Shown one piece after another: positions 31,701 through 39,020 of a DNA stretch of 64,000 nucleotides (position 1 is its first letter; every line of letters begins with the position of its first letter). The stretch spans positions 1 to 64,000 of the forward strand of contig JADJDT010000043.1 in the NCBI GenBank assembly GCA_016702545.1, read 5' to 3'. The DNA comes from Pseudomonadota bacterium. Lineage in GTDB: Bacteria; Myxococcota_A; Polyangia; GCA-2747355. A program made the translations under genes and the position numbers. The notes below the pieces were generated by a model. It searched no databases. It saw nothing but the letters and a program-made list of their open reading frames with translations, and had not been told where the DNA came from.

Positions 31701-34700
31701 TCTACGAGCGCACGGGGCAGACCGAGCAGTACCTCGACGTGCTGGAGGCGCAGCTCGACGTGGTCAGTGCCGACGATGAGCGGGTGACGCTCTACCAGCG
31801 GATGGCGACGGTCTGGGAGGAGCGCTTCAACAAGCCCGAGCGCGCCGCCGAGTGCCTGGAGAGGGTGCTGACGCTCAACGACCGTCACCTGGCCAGCTAC
31901 CAGGCCCTCGAGCGGCTCTACAGCCGCAGCGGACGCTGGGAAGACCTGGTCGAGGCCTACCGGCGGCACATCAACGCGGTGGCCAACCCGGCCGCGCGGA
32001 TCGCCCTCTATCTGGCGATGGGCGAGAGCTACGAGCGGGCGCTGCAGGATCCCGACCGGGCGATCGAGGCCTACAGCGCGATCCTCTCCTTCGACGCCGA
32101 GCAGACCGACGCGCTCTCGGCGCTGGCGCGGCTGTACGAGCAGATCGAGGCCTGGGATCGCGCCGTCGATGTGATGAACCAGCTGGTCGAGCTGCTGACG
32201 GATGCGGCGCAGCGTGTCGACGTGCTCTACCGCCTCGGTCGCGTCTACGAGCGGCAGCTCAACGATCCGCTGGCGGCAGAGGAGCGCTACGTCGCCGCGC
32301 TGGAGCTCGACCACAGCCATCTGGGCGCGCTGATGGCGTTGGTCGTGCTCTACAAGGCCCGGGGCGACTGGGCCAAGGCCGGTCAGCTGATGCAGCGGGC
32401 GGTCGATCGGTCGACCAACGCGCTCGAGCAGTCGCGGCTACTCTACGAGGCTGGTGTCGTCTACCTCGAGCAGCTCGGCGACGAGGCGACCGCGACGGAG
32501 ATGTTCGCGCGCACGCTGAAGATCGATCCCGACCATGTGCAAGCGGGTGAGCCGCTGGCGCAGATCCTCTACCGCGAAGGGAATTGGGCGCAGCTCGAGC
32601 CGGTGCTCGAGATGCTGCTGCGTAAGGCCGACCGGCGCAACAACCGACGGCTGCACGAGCTGCACTATCGTTTGGCCCGCGCCGCCGATGAGCTGCAGAA
32701 CAACGACAAGGCGCTGAAGAACTACCGCGCGGCGTTCGAGATCGACTCGACGGACCTGCCGACGCTGCGTGGTCTGGCGCAGCTGCAGTTCCGCATGGAG
32801 GATTGGGACCGCGCCTTCAAGACCTATCAGACGCTGCTGGTGCACCATCGCGATACGCAGCAGCCGCAAGAGGCCGTCGAGGTCTTCGCCAAGCTCGGTC
32901 AGATCAAGCTGCGCCTCGGTGAGCGACGCAAGGCGCTCAACATGTTCGAGAAGGCGCTCGAACTCGATCCGCACCATCGTCCCGCGCTCGAGGCGGTGAT
33001 CGAGATCCAGACCCAGCAGAACGAGTGGGAGGCGGTGATCACCGCCAAGCGGGCGCTGATCGAGCAGGCCGACGGCGAGCAGAAGTACCAGCTATTGAGC
33101 GAGATCGCCGAGGTCTACCAGGGCAAGCTGAAGAACGTCGAGAAATCGGTGGCAGCGCTGCGCGAGGCGCTCGCGGTCAAGCCCGACGCCTACCCCGTGC
33201 TCCACCGCTTGGTCGAGCTCTACTCGGAGACCAAGCAGTGGAAGCGCGCGGTCGAGATGATCCTCAAGCTAGCCGAGCTGGAGGCGTCGGCACGTCTCCG
33301 CGCGCGCTACTACTACACGGCGGCCGTGATTAGCCGTGATGAGATTCGCTCGCTCGACGACGCGCTCGACCTGTTCGACCGCTCGCTCGACGCCACTTTC
33401 AGCGAGGTCGGGCCGACGACGGAGCTGGCCGCGGAGCAGTTCAAGGCCTTCGAGGCGCTCGACCGCATCTGTACCGCGAAGAAGGACTGGAAGGCCCAGG
33501 AGCGCTACTACCGCAAGATGATCGTCCGCCTGCCGCAACAAGGGCAGAGCGAGTGGAAGGTGCGGCTGTGGCACGCGCTGGGGGAGATCTATCGCACGCG
33601 GCTGCGCAGCTTCCCCGAGGCGATCGCGGCCTTCGAGGTCGCGACGCGGCTCGATCCCCAGTCGATGCAGCGGCACGAGATCCTGGCCGAACTCTATGTC
33701 ATGGCGGGACCCGAGAGCTACTACAAGGCCCTGGCCGAGCATCAGACGCTGGTGCAGGCCTCGCCGTTCAAGGTCGAGTCCTACCAGGCGATGCGCAAGA
33801 TCTTCATGGAGCTGCGCGAGTACGACCGCGCCTGGTGTGTGTCCGCGACGCTGGCCTTCCTGAAGAAGACCGACGAGGAGGAGCAGCGCTTCTTCGAGCA
33901 GTACCGCCCCCGGGGCTTCGTGCGGGCCACGGCGCGGATGACCGATGAGCTCTGGCGCAAGAACATCTTCCATCCGGACGAGGACCGCTTCGTGGCGACG
34001 ATCCTCGCGCTGGTGGCTCCCGCTGTCGGGCCGCTGCTGGCGCGACCGCACAAGCAATTCGGCCTCAAGCGCAAGGAGCGCCGCGACCTGGCGACCGACC
34101 AGCTGACCTTCTCCAAGGTCTTCAACTACGTCACGTCGCTGTTGAACGTGCCGCAGCCCGAACTCTACTTGCAGCCCGATCGACCGCTCGGCCTGCAGCT
34201 GGTGCACACAGAGCAGACGCCGTCCTTCGTCGTCGGCGCCGATCTGCTGCAGGGCCGCACCGAGAAGGAATTGGCCTTCGCCATCGGGGAGGGGCTGTTC
34301 TACCTCCGTCCCGAGCACTTCCTCGCCGGCGTGCTGTTGACCCCCGCACGCCTGCGGATCGTGTTTCTCGCGGCGCTGCGCCTGTGCAGCCCGCAGCTGC
34401 CCCTGCCTCCGTCCGAGCAGAGCGAGGTCGAGCGCCTGGTCAAGGATCTCGGCAAGCGCCTGCACCCCGCCCAGCTGGAACAGCTCACGCAGGTGGTCCA
34501 GCGCTTCCTCGAGCGCCGCGCCGAGGTCGACCTGGCCAAGTGGATGGGCGCGGTCAAGCTCAGCGCCGACCGGGTGGGCCTGGTGCTCTGCAACGACCTC
34601 GAGGTGGCGGCCAAGCTGATCAGCGCCGAGGCGAGCTCCGGGCTCAATCTGTCGGCCAAGGAGCGCGTCAAAGAGCTGATGCTCTACAGCGTCTCGGAGG

Positions 34701-34753
34701 AATACCTGACGCTACGCAAGGAGCTAGGCCTGGTGATCGGCACGGAAGGGTAG
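22751..34753 (+). CDS. gltI: Giant cytoplasmic TPR protein, GltI/AgmK-like
   Basis: A single uninterrupted frame of 4000 residues starts at ATG 22751 behind GGGAGAG. There is no signal peptide or membrane segment, so it should be cytoplasmic. Residues 1-380 are TPR-like. Residues 385-560 are Ala/Pro/Glu-rich and disordered, with AEP and AQVPVG repeats. From about 560 to 3500 the protein is built from some forty modules of about 73 residues, each like 'ALERLY.R..QW.EL..VL.RQ.EL' plus 'RIA.LYE..L.D...AI..Y..VL'. The last 350 residues form a separate domain containing PQPELYLQPDRP, SFVVGADLLQGRTEKELAFA and IGEGLFYLRPEH. M. xanthus AgmK/GltI is also about 3800 residues, TPR-rich and in the same cluster; it works at the cytoplasmic side of the motility complex. 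The name rests on size, order and architecture. Confidence 0.75.
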   Translation: MNDIKRRLQRSMDWSSLIDELEAEVERIEDREEKSRQLYALGQACEDRFLRKDKAMVAYQKAFKLQPQDVRPLARARQIYHEMGNLRMVAKLFEFELKATSEPRERARRLTDLALVEIDLGQADAARVRLAEAQALDPQTAGLDEALQTLAFDEQTWQREADRLIDHADEATDPRQAAGFLVRAARVYALQSPGDYMTERLLQRAIERHGGDPTANELLELLWQQQGRLEEIAGLHEARLAQTTGSARERLCRHLASLWAIRYGDLPMAASFYERALQSYYGGDGEPFPGHLAAFAVLRQVKGAAGQWFELLELADAGMSAPLLEEDQVGLAAVAGEIAWKELGDVTRATPYFEWLARLDGEHPSLLAFEAALGKRLTVEDDVAAPAPEPVAEPLAAPVRAEAVRAELQLAEPEPAELELAEAVRAEPVRAEPVLAEPVRAEPELVEPVRAEPELAEAGPDEPVAERAGAPTAIAAAGPSDAPTPPQGAQVPVGAQVPVGGVTPAAASTPEASLALAPTPAAAPAPTPATSDALLAEESVDDATARLFADAQAAERDSVERGIGAWRKAAMQARSARTPRRALARLYRQAERWNQLVEVLKEETELVADPAQKRALLLQAAEVYRDRLKLDAMVVNVLAQALSTYDLGAGAADPSGQLQLLQLLVEQYERTKRWSDLIGALRRQAELVASVGEKVAIWTQIALLFFERFSNQAEAIKAYEQVLELDPTHKQALTELKLMYERRRDWDKLITVWQREIDLLGSDAERAAGYLELARLAATKLKRPQISSELWGRVLDFAPANLEALEQLEALHERAKEWEPLAAICRRQVEHAADPARKSQLLQKLAVLYSEKLANDAAAIEAWRELLALEPENRRGQDALKKLYLAAKDYDSLEQFYAAQNKWEEFIRVLERQVESEGAVAERLDLHFKIADLWQRRLDKPERAMRAFEKVLVLDENNLRAAEALIPLYQGGQDLARYARALEIQLSHTPRGESRLQQLRVLAELYEDQLRDPRSAFRWSLEALDLDPRAMWARERCERLAAPIGAWSELVGAYEAAIEQLVDPVDQLPLLLPVARIYEVELADVSQALRANQRLLAIDAQQPQALEALERLYGRTGQWQELLAVLARKIDLALGDEQRREVFFRTAQIYERELEDLPRAVSAYQTILAVGGDDLRALRALATIHERQERWSELADTLLRMLPLLEASEGDQTVELRYRLGQLYDARLDDPERAIEAYRDVLTLRREHAGARAALERHLERPADQLDVAAVLEPIYAELEEWHRLADLLEIRLTHQADPAAKVELLLRIGALLVERIGDGDRAFEAFSRCFRVDSANATARAELERLAEIQDRLDDLARLYEQATSETLDTRLQHELLLRLATIMEDRLEQPARAIEFYRQAQELEPDNVGTLDALERLLSRAERWDELPGVFRRKVDLLADAGERQQLLARMAYIWEEMLGNLPEAIGCYDEILTLDESNLQALKALERLHQIKQAWPELGDNLQRQLRLLGDEPEATELLLRLASLRETELGEVASAVETYSEVLQRDGREPTAVAALERLIADPRHELPVAQILEPYYKSVGDWRKLAGVYEIMVKHAQEPVRRLELLHQIAELYEVAGEDQAGAFAVFGRALRELPSDELTQQRLERLARQLGAWQALVELYASVVDGLHDEPLVIVLELKAAAVYERQLNNLEQAAAAYRRVLAVNPEQLDAIDALEQIYRRTEAHEQLVAVLLQKAEVVLDGAERKRLLYRAAQIEEEVLERPEQAVQVYRSVLEIDAAESVAIDALERLYTGLGRWQELRDNYQRQLELAEDVADKKLVLHRLGALYEQRLSDADSAIETLQAVLDLDAEDAAALGALDRLFGQGERWQDLLQVLERQVELAASSAVAVELRHRIARLWERELSDVPRAIETHREVLAIDPQHEPTLAALEALLRGGQEPILAAQVLEPVYEAALEWSKLVEVYEVVVRHSDDALRRQELLHKIARHREHKLDDARGAFNAVGRAFQQDNSDERALAELERLAAEVGAWREVAALYEGELTRLADPTRQAELGLRVARVFEEELNESEPAIAHFAEVLRVDAENRPAVHALDRLYLASQQYRPLVAVLRREIQLAESDPQAEALHFRLGQLYQLNLDEVASAIECYREILTANPAHRESLQALELLLEDGQARLEIAEILEPLYRLSEQWTKHVRIMEVQLEHASDSSEKVQIVQRIAETYEQRIGDAEQSLRWWGFALQCDPSAELVNDELARLARSLDSWAAVAGYYRDVLPRLQGDERQQALKVVAKIYDEQLNDAAAAEQAHLEVLTLDADDGEALAALDRIYEQAGAWADLASILRRRSALTDSSEAQVQLQLRLAETCVSRLLDDDAAVAVYRQVLDNDSRNARALEALERIYFRREQWRELYETYEKLIDIAPGDAGLAEGYAHMAKLASDALGDPAQAKELWNRVLDLRGEDPLALEALAALYERAEEWRELVEVLQRQVAVAQGAEHEIGLQQRLGRIWGERLGRERNALESWQRVLALAPDNAPALYAIAAIHREGQAWEELVPTLHRLIDVGTAQGMPDAELRALYAQLGELQGEQLLRPEPAIEAWRQVLRLAPYDPAALSALEQLLTQEARWEECIEVLERRVEALDSAPEKVEVLLQSANLWQDKLGNTEAGARVYERVLQLVPGHDTAFAALEQIYRDGEQWEPLVELLLGRVEHVTEAGEGVELLHRVARLYERKLHQNDAAFMVLQAAFKRDYSNDLTVKELERLASLTNRWNELLTECNAIVQTVRDPKTKADLLVNMGVWYGELGHLQYAIPAVQQALQIDPDSRRALDALATFHRKAGRWPELVEVLTRSQELTEEPRQRAVLLAAIGETFEYQINDPRQAIQAFRKALKIDDSNGEVLAALDRLYRATEQWEGLIDVFGRQAELADDAERVIELKSKIGALYDGPVNDPARAIESYKDILGMEPHNAGALKALERLYERTGQTEQYLDVLEAQLDVVSADDERVTLYQRMATVWEERFNKPERAAECLERVLTLNDRHLASYQALERLYSRSGRWEDLVEAYRRHINAVANPAARIALYLAMGESYERALQDPDRAIEAYSAILSFDAEQTDALSALARLYEQIEAWDRAVDVMNQLVELLTDAAQRVDVLYRLGRVYERQLNDPLAAEERYVAALELDHSHLGALMALVVLYKARGDWAKAGQLMQRAVDRSTNALEQSRLLYEAGVVYLEQLGDEATATEMFARTLKIDPDHVQAGEPLAQILYREGNWAQLEPVLEMLLRKADRRNNRRLHELHYRLARAADELQNNDKALKNYRAAFEIDSTDLPTLRGLAQLQFRMEDWDRAFKTYQTLLVHHRDTQQPQEAVEVFAKLGQIKLRLGERRKALNMFEKALELDPHHRPALEAVIEIQTQQNEWEAVITAKRALIEQADGEQKYQLLSEIAEVYQGKLKNVEKSVAALREALAVKPDAYPVLHRLVELYSETKQWKRAVEMILKLAELEASARLRARYYYTAAVISRDEIRSLDDALDLFDRSLDATFSEVGPTTELAAEQFKAFEALDRICTAKKDWKAQERYYRKMIVRLPQQGQSEWKVRLWHALGEIYRTRLRSFPEAIAAFEVATRLDPQSMQRHEILAELYVMAGPESYYKALAEHQTLVQASPFKVESYQAMRKIFMELREYDRAWCVSATLAFLKKTDEEEQRFFEQYRPRGFVRATARMTDELWRKNIFHPDEDRFVATILALVAPAVGPLLARPHKQFGLKRKERRDLATDQLTFSKVFNYVTSLLNVPQPELYLQPDRPLGLQLVHTEQTPSFVVGADLLQGRTEKELAFAIGEGLFYLRPEHFLAGVLLTPARLRIVFLAALRLCSPQLPLPPSEQSEVERLVKDLGKRLHPAQLEQLTQVVQRFLERRAEVDLAKWMGAVKLSADRVGLVLCNDLEVAAKLISAEASSGLNLSAKERVKELMLYSVSEEYLTLRKELGLVIGTEG
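23941..24125. repeat. Degenerate 15-bp repeat array inside the giant TPR gene
   Basis: Units close to GCCGAGCCGGTGCGT recur in frame and encode AEPVR, AEPEL and AEPVL pentapeptides. They are more diverged than the other arrays in this window, so this one may be older. Confidence 0.8.
24215..24250. repeat. 18-bp direct repeat, two copies
   Basis: GCTCAGGTCCCTGTGGGC occurs twice back to back and encodes AQVPVG twice in the disordered linker of the giant TPR protein. Confidence 0.9.
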
Positions 34754-35004
34754 CGCGCGTCGGCCAGCCTCCTGAGCGCAGGCCAGCCCCCGGGCGCCCG
34801 GGGGGTCGCCGAGCCTGGTCTAACAGCTGTGGCGGCCGCCGTGGCCTGGGCTCGTTCCCGAAGCGCAGGCGAGGGCTTTCGGGGCGCGTCGGGCGGTCGC
34901 TGGCACCAGCAACCTCCCCCTAAAGCCGAAGAACGAGCCCGCAGGGCGAGCGGGCGCGAGGCGCGGCCGCGGTAACGCGACCGAGGAGTGCCAGCGACAC
35001 CGCT
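34754..35004. other. Convergent intergenic region rich in inverted repeats
   Basis: The 251 bp between the ends of the giant TPR gene and the cyclase gene hold no gene. A local palindrome, CCCCCGGG-CGC-CCGGGGGG-like, lies near 34786-34805. Longer-range inverted repeats are GGGCTCGTTC (34848-34857) with 34931-34940, GTCGCTGGCAC (34896-34906) with 34988-34998, and CTAAAGC (34920-34926) with 35002-35008. These could form a structured terminator serving both strands; no T-run follows. Confidence 0.5.
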
Positions 35005-36606
35005 TTAGCCGGGGCGGGCGCCCTTGGCCAGGCCCAGCACGCGGTAGACGTTGAGCTCTTCGGCCTTGTTCTTGACGCGGACGCGCGTGGGGGTATCGAG
35101 CTGCAGCGCCGGCCCGGCCTCGCGACAGGTGGCCTCGCTGATCACGATCTCGCCGCCTTTGGCCAGCGAGCAGAGCCGCGAGGCCGTGTTCACGGCGTCG
35201 CCGATCACCGTGTACTGCAGCGTCTTGCTCGACCCGATCGCGCCGTAAACGCAGGGGCCGCTGTTGATGCCGATGCCGATCTGGATCGGCGGTTGGTTCT
35301 CGGCGCGCCGCGTCTCGTTGAACTCATCGAGCGCGTGCATCATCTCGAGGGCACAGTGGACAGCGTCGAGCGCCGCGTTGGGCTGGGCCAGCGGTACGCC
35401 GAAGACCGCCATGATCTCGTCGCCGACGTACTTGTCGAGCGTGCCGTTACAGCGGAACAGGACCTCCACCATCACCTCGAAGTAGTCGTTCAGCACCGAC
35501 ACGATGTCGCGCGCGTCGGCGTCCTCGGTCATCCCCGTGAAGCCGCGGATGTCAGCGAAGAGCGTGGTGACCTGGCGCATCTCGCCGACGCCGTCGAGCT
35601 TGAGCCGCCCCTCGACCAGCTGCTGCACCATCCCGGGTGAGAAGAAGCGTTGAAACTGCGCGCGGGTGCGCGCCTCCCACTCAATCTTCGAGACCAGGCG
35701 CGCATTCTGGATCGACACCGCGGCCTGAGCGGCGATGCTGCTGAAGACCTGGAGGTCCTTCTCGCTGAAGGCGTTGGTCGCGATCTGAGAGTCGAGGTGC
35801 ATGATGCCGAGCAGCTCGTTGGCGTGGAGCAGCGGCACGCTCATCGTCGAGCGGATGCCCTGCATGATCACGCTGTGGGCGCCCGAGAAGCGGCTGTCGA
35901 CGCTGGCGTCGGATGAGAGCACCGCCTGGCGCCGCTCGACGACCTCCTTGAGGATGCTGTTGGAGATGACGATCTCGTCGGCCGGGGCGCCGTGGCGCTG
36001 CCGAGCCACACGAGGCGTGAGCTGGCCCTCGGCGTTGAGCAGCAGGATCACGCCGCGGTCGGCGCGCAGCATCTGGAAGGCATTGTCCAGGATCTTGTGC
36101 AGCAGGCGGTCGAGGTCGAGCTCGTTGCCGACGGCGCGGCTGAGCTCATAGGCGATGCGCAGCCGCTCGTAGTCGTGACGCAGCTGCTGCTGATCCGTGA
36201 CCTCGCGCTCGGGTGCGAAGCTGGCGTCCGGCCGCGCGGCGATCCGCTGCTGGATGTGGCTCAGCGCCATCGCCGGGGCGATCGTCACCTTCTGCAACGG
36301 GACCTTCTCGTCGCCATGATCGAGCAGCTCGCGAAAGACGAGCTGGGTCGAGCCGAAGCTGATCTCATCGCCGTCGCGCAGGGTGTGCTGGTCGATGCGC
36401 TGGCCCTGGACGAAGGTGCCATTGAGGCTGCCGAGATCGCGCAGCAGGAAGCGGCCGTCGCGGCCCCGCCGCACCTCGGCGTGTTCCTTGGAGATGATGC
36501 GGTCGAGGATTTGGATCGTGTTGTTCGGGTGCCGCCCAAGGGTATTGAGCTCGCCCAACTCGAACTCGGTGGGCTCGGCGGCGGAGGTGAGAATCAGCTT
36601 GGCCAT
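35005..36606 (-). CDS. FHA-GAF-class III adenylate/guanylate cyclase
   Basis: The 533-residue cytoplasmic protein has three domains. Residues 1-95 are FHA, with GRHP (24-27), SKEH (39-42) and SLNGTF. Residues 155-310 are GAF. Residues 330-525 are a class III cyclase catalytic domain. Metal-binding aspartates are at 352 (FADIRGFTGMT) and 396 (DKYVGDEIMAVFG), and IGDAVNTASRL carries the transition-state region. The Lys in DKYVGDE together with the Asp in IGDAVN favours ATP over GTP, so cAMP is the likely product. The FHA domain suggests control by Ser/Thr phosphorylation. It has its own unit: the next gene on this strand ends 234 bp upstream. Confidence 0.93.
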   Translation of the reverse strand: MAKLILTSAAEPTEFELGELNTLGRHPNNTIQILDRIISKEHAEVRRGRDGRFLLRDLGSLNGTFVQGQRIDQHTLRDGDEISFGSTQLVFRELLDHGDEKVPLQKVTIAPAMALSHIQQRIAARPDASFAPEREVTDQQQLRHDYERLRIAYELSRAVGNELDLDRLLHKILDNAFQMLRADRGVILLLNAEGQLTPRVARQRHGAPADEIVISNSILKEVVERRQAVLSSDASVDSRFSGAHSVIMQGIRSTMSVPLLHANELLGIMHLDSQIATNAFSEKDLQVFSSIAAQAAVSIQNARLVSKIEWEARTRAQFQRFFSPGMVQQLVEGRLKLDGVGEMRQVTTLFADIRGFTGMTEDADARDIVSVLNDYFEVMVEVLFRCNGTLDKYVGDEIMAVFGVPLAQPNAALDAVHCALEMMHALDEFNETRRAENQPPIQIGIGINSGPCVYGAIGSSKTLQYTVIGDAVNTASRLCSLAKGGEIVISEATCREAGPALQLDTPTRVRVKNKAEELNVYRVLGLAKGARPG

Positions 36607-36702
36607 GCGCGTGACCTAAAATGCTAGGCGAAACGCGCGGCAGCTGTAAAGCGCGAAGGCCGGCGCGGAGGCCGGCGCTGTCGGGCCCCTGTCGGCCAAC
36701 GA

Positions 36703-36838
36703 GACCGCTGGGAAGCGTCGCGAGCCGCCCGAGGGCAAGGCGCGGCGAGCACCGGAGCGGAGCGTACGGGTCGGTTCGTGAGCACCGGAGCACAGCCGCA
36801 ACGCCGCGCTCGGGTGGCGCAGCAGTTTCCCAGCGGTC
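36703..36838. repeat. 12-bp inverted repeat in an intergenic region
   Basis: GACCGCTGGGAA (36703-36714) is matched by TTCCCAGCGGTC (36827-36838). The region between the histidine kinase gene and the cyclase gene (36607-36840) otherwise holds no gene. It also has the direct repeat GAGCACCGGAGC. It may be a terminator or a mobile repeat. Confidence 0.6.
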
Positions 36839-36840
36839 GC

Positions 36841-39016
36841 CTAGCTCGGCGCGTCGAGGTCGGGAGCGCGTGCGGGCAGCAGCAACGAGAAGGTGCTGCC
36901 GTACCCCGGGGCGCTGCTGACCACCAGTTGGCCGCCGATCAGGCCGGCGAGCTGACGTGAGATCGCGAGCCCCAGGCCGCTGCCCGCGTGCTCGCGGGTG
37001 GAGGAGCCATCGACCTGACGGAATTCGTCGAAGATCAGCTCGAGGTCCTCGGCCCGAATGCCGATCCCGGTGTCTTGCACGGAGAGCCGCACCTGACCCT
37101 CGGCCTGCGCCTCGACCGCGACCGTGACCCCGCCCGAGGGGGTGAACTTGATCGCGTTCCCCAGGAGGTTGACCAGAATCTGCCGCAGCTTGGCTGCGTC
37201 GGTCAGAATCGGCGGAAGCTCGGGCGGCAGCGCGGCGTGGGGCCGATAGGGGCGGTCCTTGGCCAGGGGCGCGGTGGCGAGCAGCACCTCCTGGACGAGG
37301 CGACAGACGTCGACGCTTTCGAGGTGGACGTTCATCCGTCCCGCGCCGGCGCGCGAGAGGGTCAGGACGTCCTCGATCAGGGCCAGCAGGTGGCCGGCGC
37401 TGTCGATGATGCCCTGCAGGCTCTGGTGTTGCTCGTCGTTGACCTCGCCGTAGGCCCCGTCCGCCAACAACTCCGCATAACCCAGCACGGCGTTGAGCGG
37501 TGTGCGCAGCTCGTGGGTCATGTTGGCGAGGAACTCCGTCTTGAGCCGGTTGACCTGCTGCAGCTGGTCGCGTTGCTGCAGCAGCTCGACGTTGCGCTCC
37601 TCGAGCTCGCGTGCGAGCTGCTCGGCGGCCCGGAACGCGCGGGCGTTGGCCACGGCGATCGCCAGCTGCGCGCTGGCATGGCGGACGAACTCGAGCCGCT
37701 CGGGGTCCAGGGCCTCGCGCCGCAGCAGCAGCACGATGCCCTCGGTGCGCTCGTGAAAGCGGAGCGCGCTGTAGCAGTGACGCAAGCGAATCGGCAGGGT
37801 GCCGCTGCCTTCGTCCTCGGCGCTGATCGTCGCCGGCCCCAGGAACTCGATGCAGCCGGGCGTGTTGTGCAGGCGCTCGGTCAACCCGTCAGGCAGTCCG
37901 GTGGGGTTGGTCGTGCAGGCGCCCGCGGTGACCTCGAGGCTGGCCTGCTCGCCGTCGTGGCACAGGTAGACCGCGCCACCGAGCGCCGCGGTGTCGTGGA
38001 CCAGCGCGGAGAGCGCGGTGTCGAGCAGGTGCCGCAGGCGTAGCGGTGCGTTGAGCAACGCCGCGAAGTCGCGGCTGCGGCGCAAGGCTTCGGTGCGGCG
38101 CTGGACCTCGCTCTCGAGCGTGCGATTGAGGTGTGCCAGCGACTGCATCGTGTGGTGCAGTCGAGCCGACATGCGGTTGAAGGAATCGGCCAGCAGGCCG
38201 AGCTCATCGCGCCGCCGCACCCGCAGCTGCAGGCCGAGCTGACCTTCGCGCAGCTCGTCGGCGCCACGGGCCAGCGCCAAGATCGGGCGGGAGATTCGAG
38301 CCGAGAGCAGCAGGGCGATCAGAATGCCGCTGCCGAGCACCAAGAGCGCGACGCGCGCGCCGGCCGCCAGGACCGCGTGCAGCCGGGCTTCGGCGGGGCG
38401 GCGAGACAGGCCGATCTGCGCCACCCCGAGCAGCGTCGGCCGGGCCCGTCCACCGTCACCAAAGAGGCCGTACTCGGCGTCGTCGGCCACGCTCACCACC
38501 GGCGCGAAGAAGTCGATGTGGCTGAGGGCGGCGCGTTGGAGCGGTGGACCGTCGAGCTCGCGGGCGAGCTGATCGATCAACCCTCGCCCCGGTGGCGCGC
38601 TCACGGCCGAGCTGGCCGGCTTGCTGAGCCGCGCCAAGGGGCACGCCGCGGCGATCGTAGATCACCACGAAGCTGACATCCGGCTCGGCGAAGGTGCGGC
38701 GGGCGGCGGCGTGCAGCAGGGCGAGATCACCGCTATAGGCCCCCAGCTCGCTCTGTCCGGCCAGGTTGGCCGCCAGCGTGCGGCCGCGCGTCGCTTGCTC
38801 GGCGCGGATGAACCCGAGCTGCTGCGTGTAATAGACGTAGCCCGTGATGGCCGAGGTGCCGGCGGAGAGCGCGATCAGCCATAGCAACACGCGCGTGCGG
38901 TAGCGGTCCCAGACGCGGATCTTTCCCGCCGGTCCCAGGGCGCGCACCAGCGTGCTGACTGTGGCGGCGCCGTCCGCTTGCGATTCGCGTTTCACCGCGG
39001 ATCCCTCGTGTGCCAT
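36841..39016 (-). pseudogene. Membrane sensor histidine kinase, interrupted by a one-base frameshift
   Basis: Translation from ATG 39016 stays in frame for about 125 residues (to YDRRGVP) and then must shift. Removing one base from the GGGG run at 38638-38641 (plus strand) joins it to LARLSKPASS and the rest, giving about 724 residues. Order: membrane segment (43-61), periplasmic sensor (62-220), second membrane segment (VALLVLGSGILIALLLSA), HAMP, GAF-like region, HisKA with MTHELRTPLNAVLGY, then an ATPase domain with the N, G1 and G2 motifs NLLGNAIKF, DTGIGI and GSGLGLAI. Catalytic residues are intact, so an extra base from sequencing is likelier than a dead gene. It starts 4 bp after the binding-protein gene ends. 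Confidence 0.8.
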
Positions 39017-39020
39017 CGGG

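Noticed and set aside
22238..34465. Long open frames of 400 to 1000 codons on the minus strand under the giant TPR gene
   Set aside because: They mirror the plus-strand codon pattern in very GC-rich sequence, have biased composition without family motifs, and disagree with the clear TPR repeats on the plus strand.
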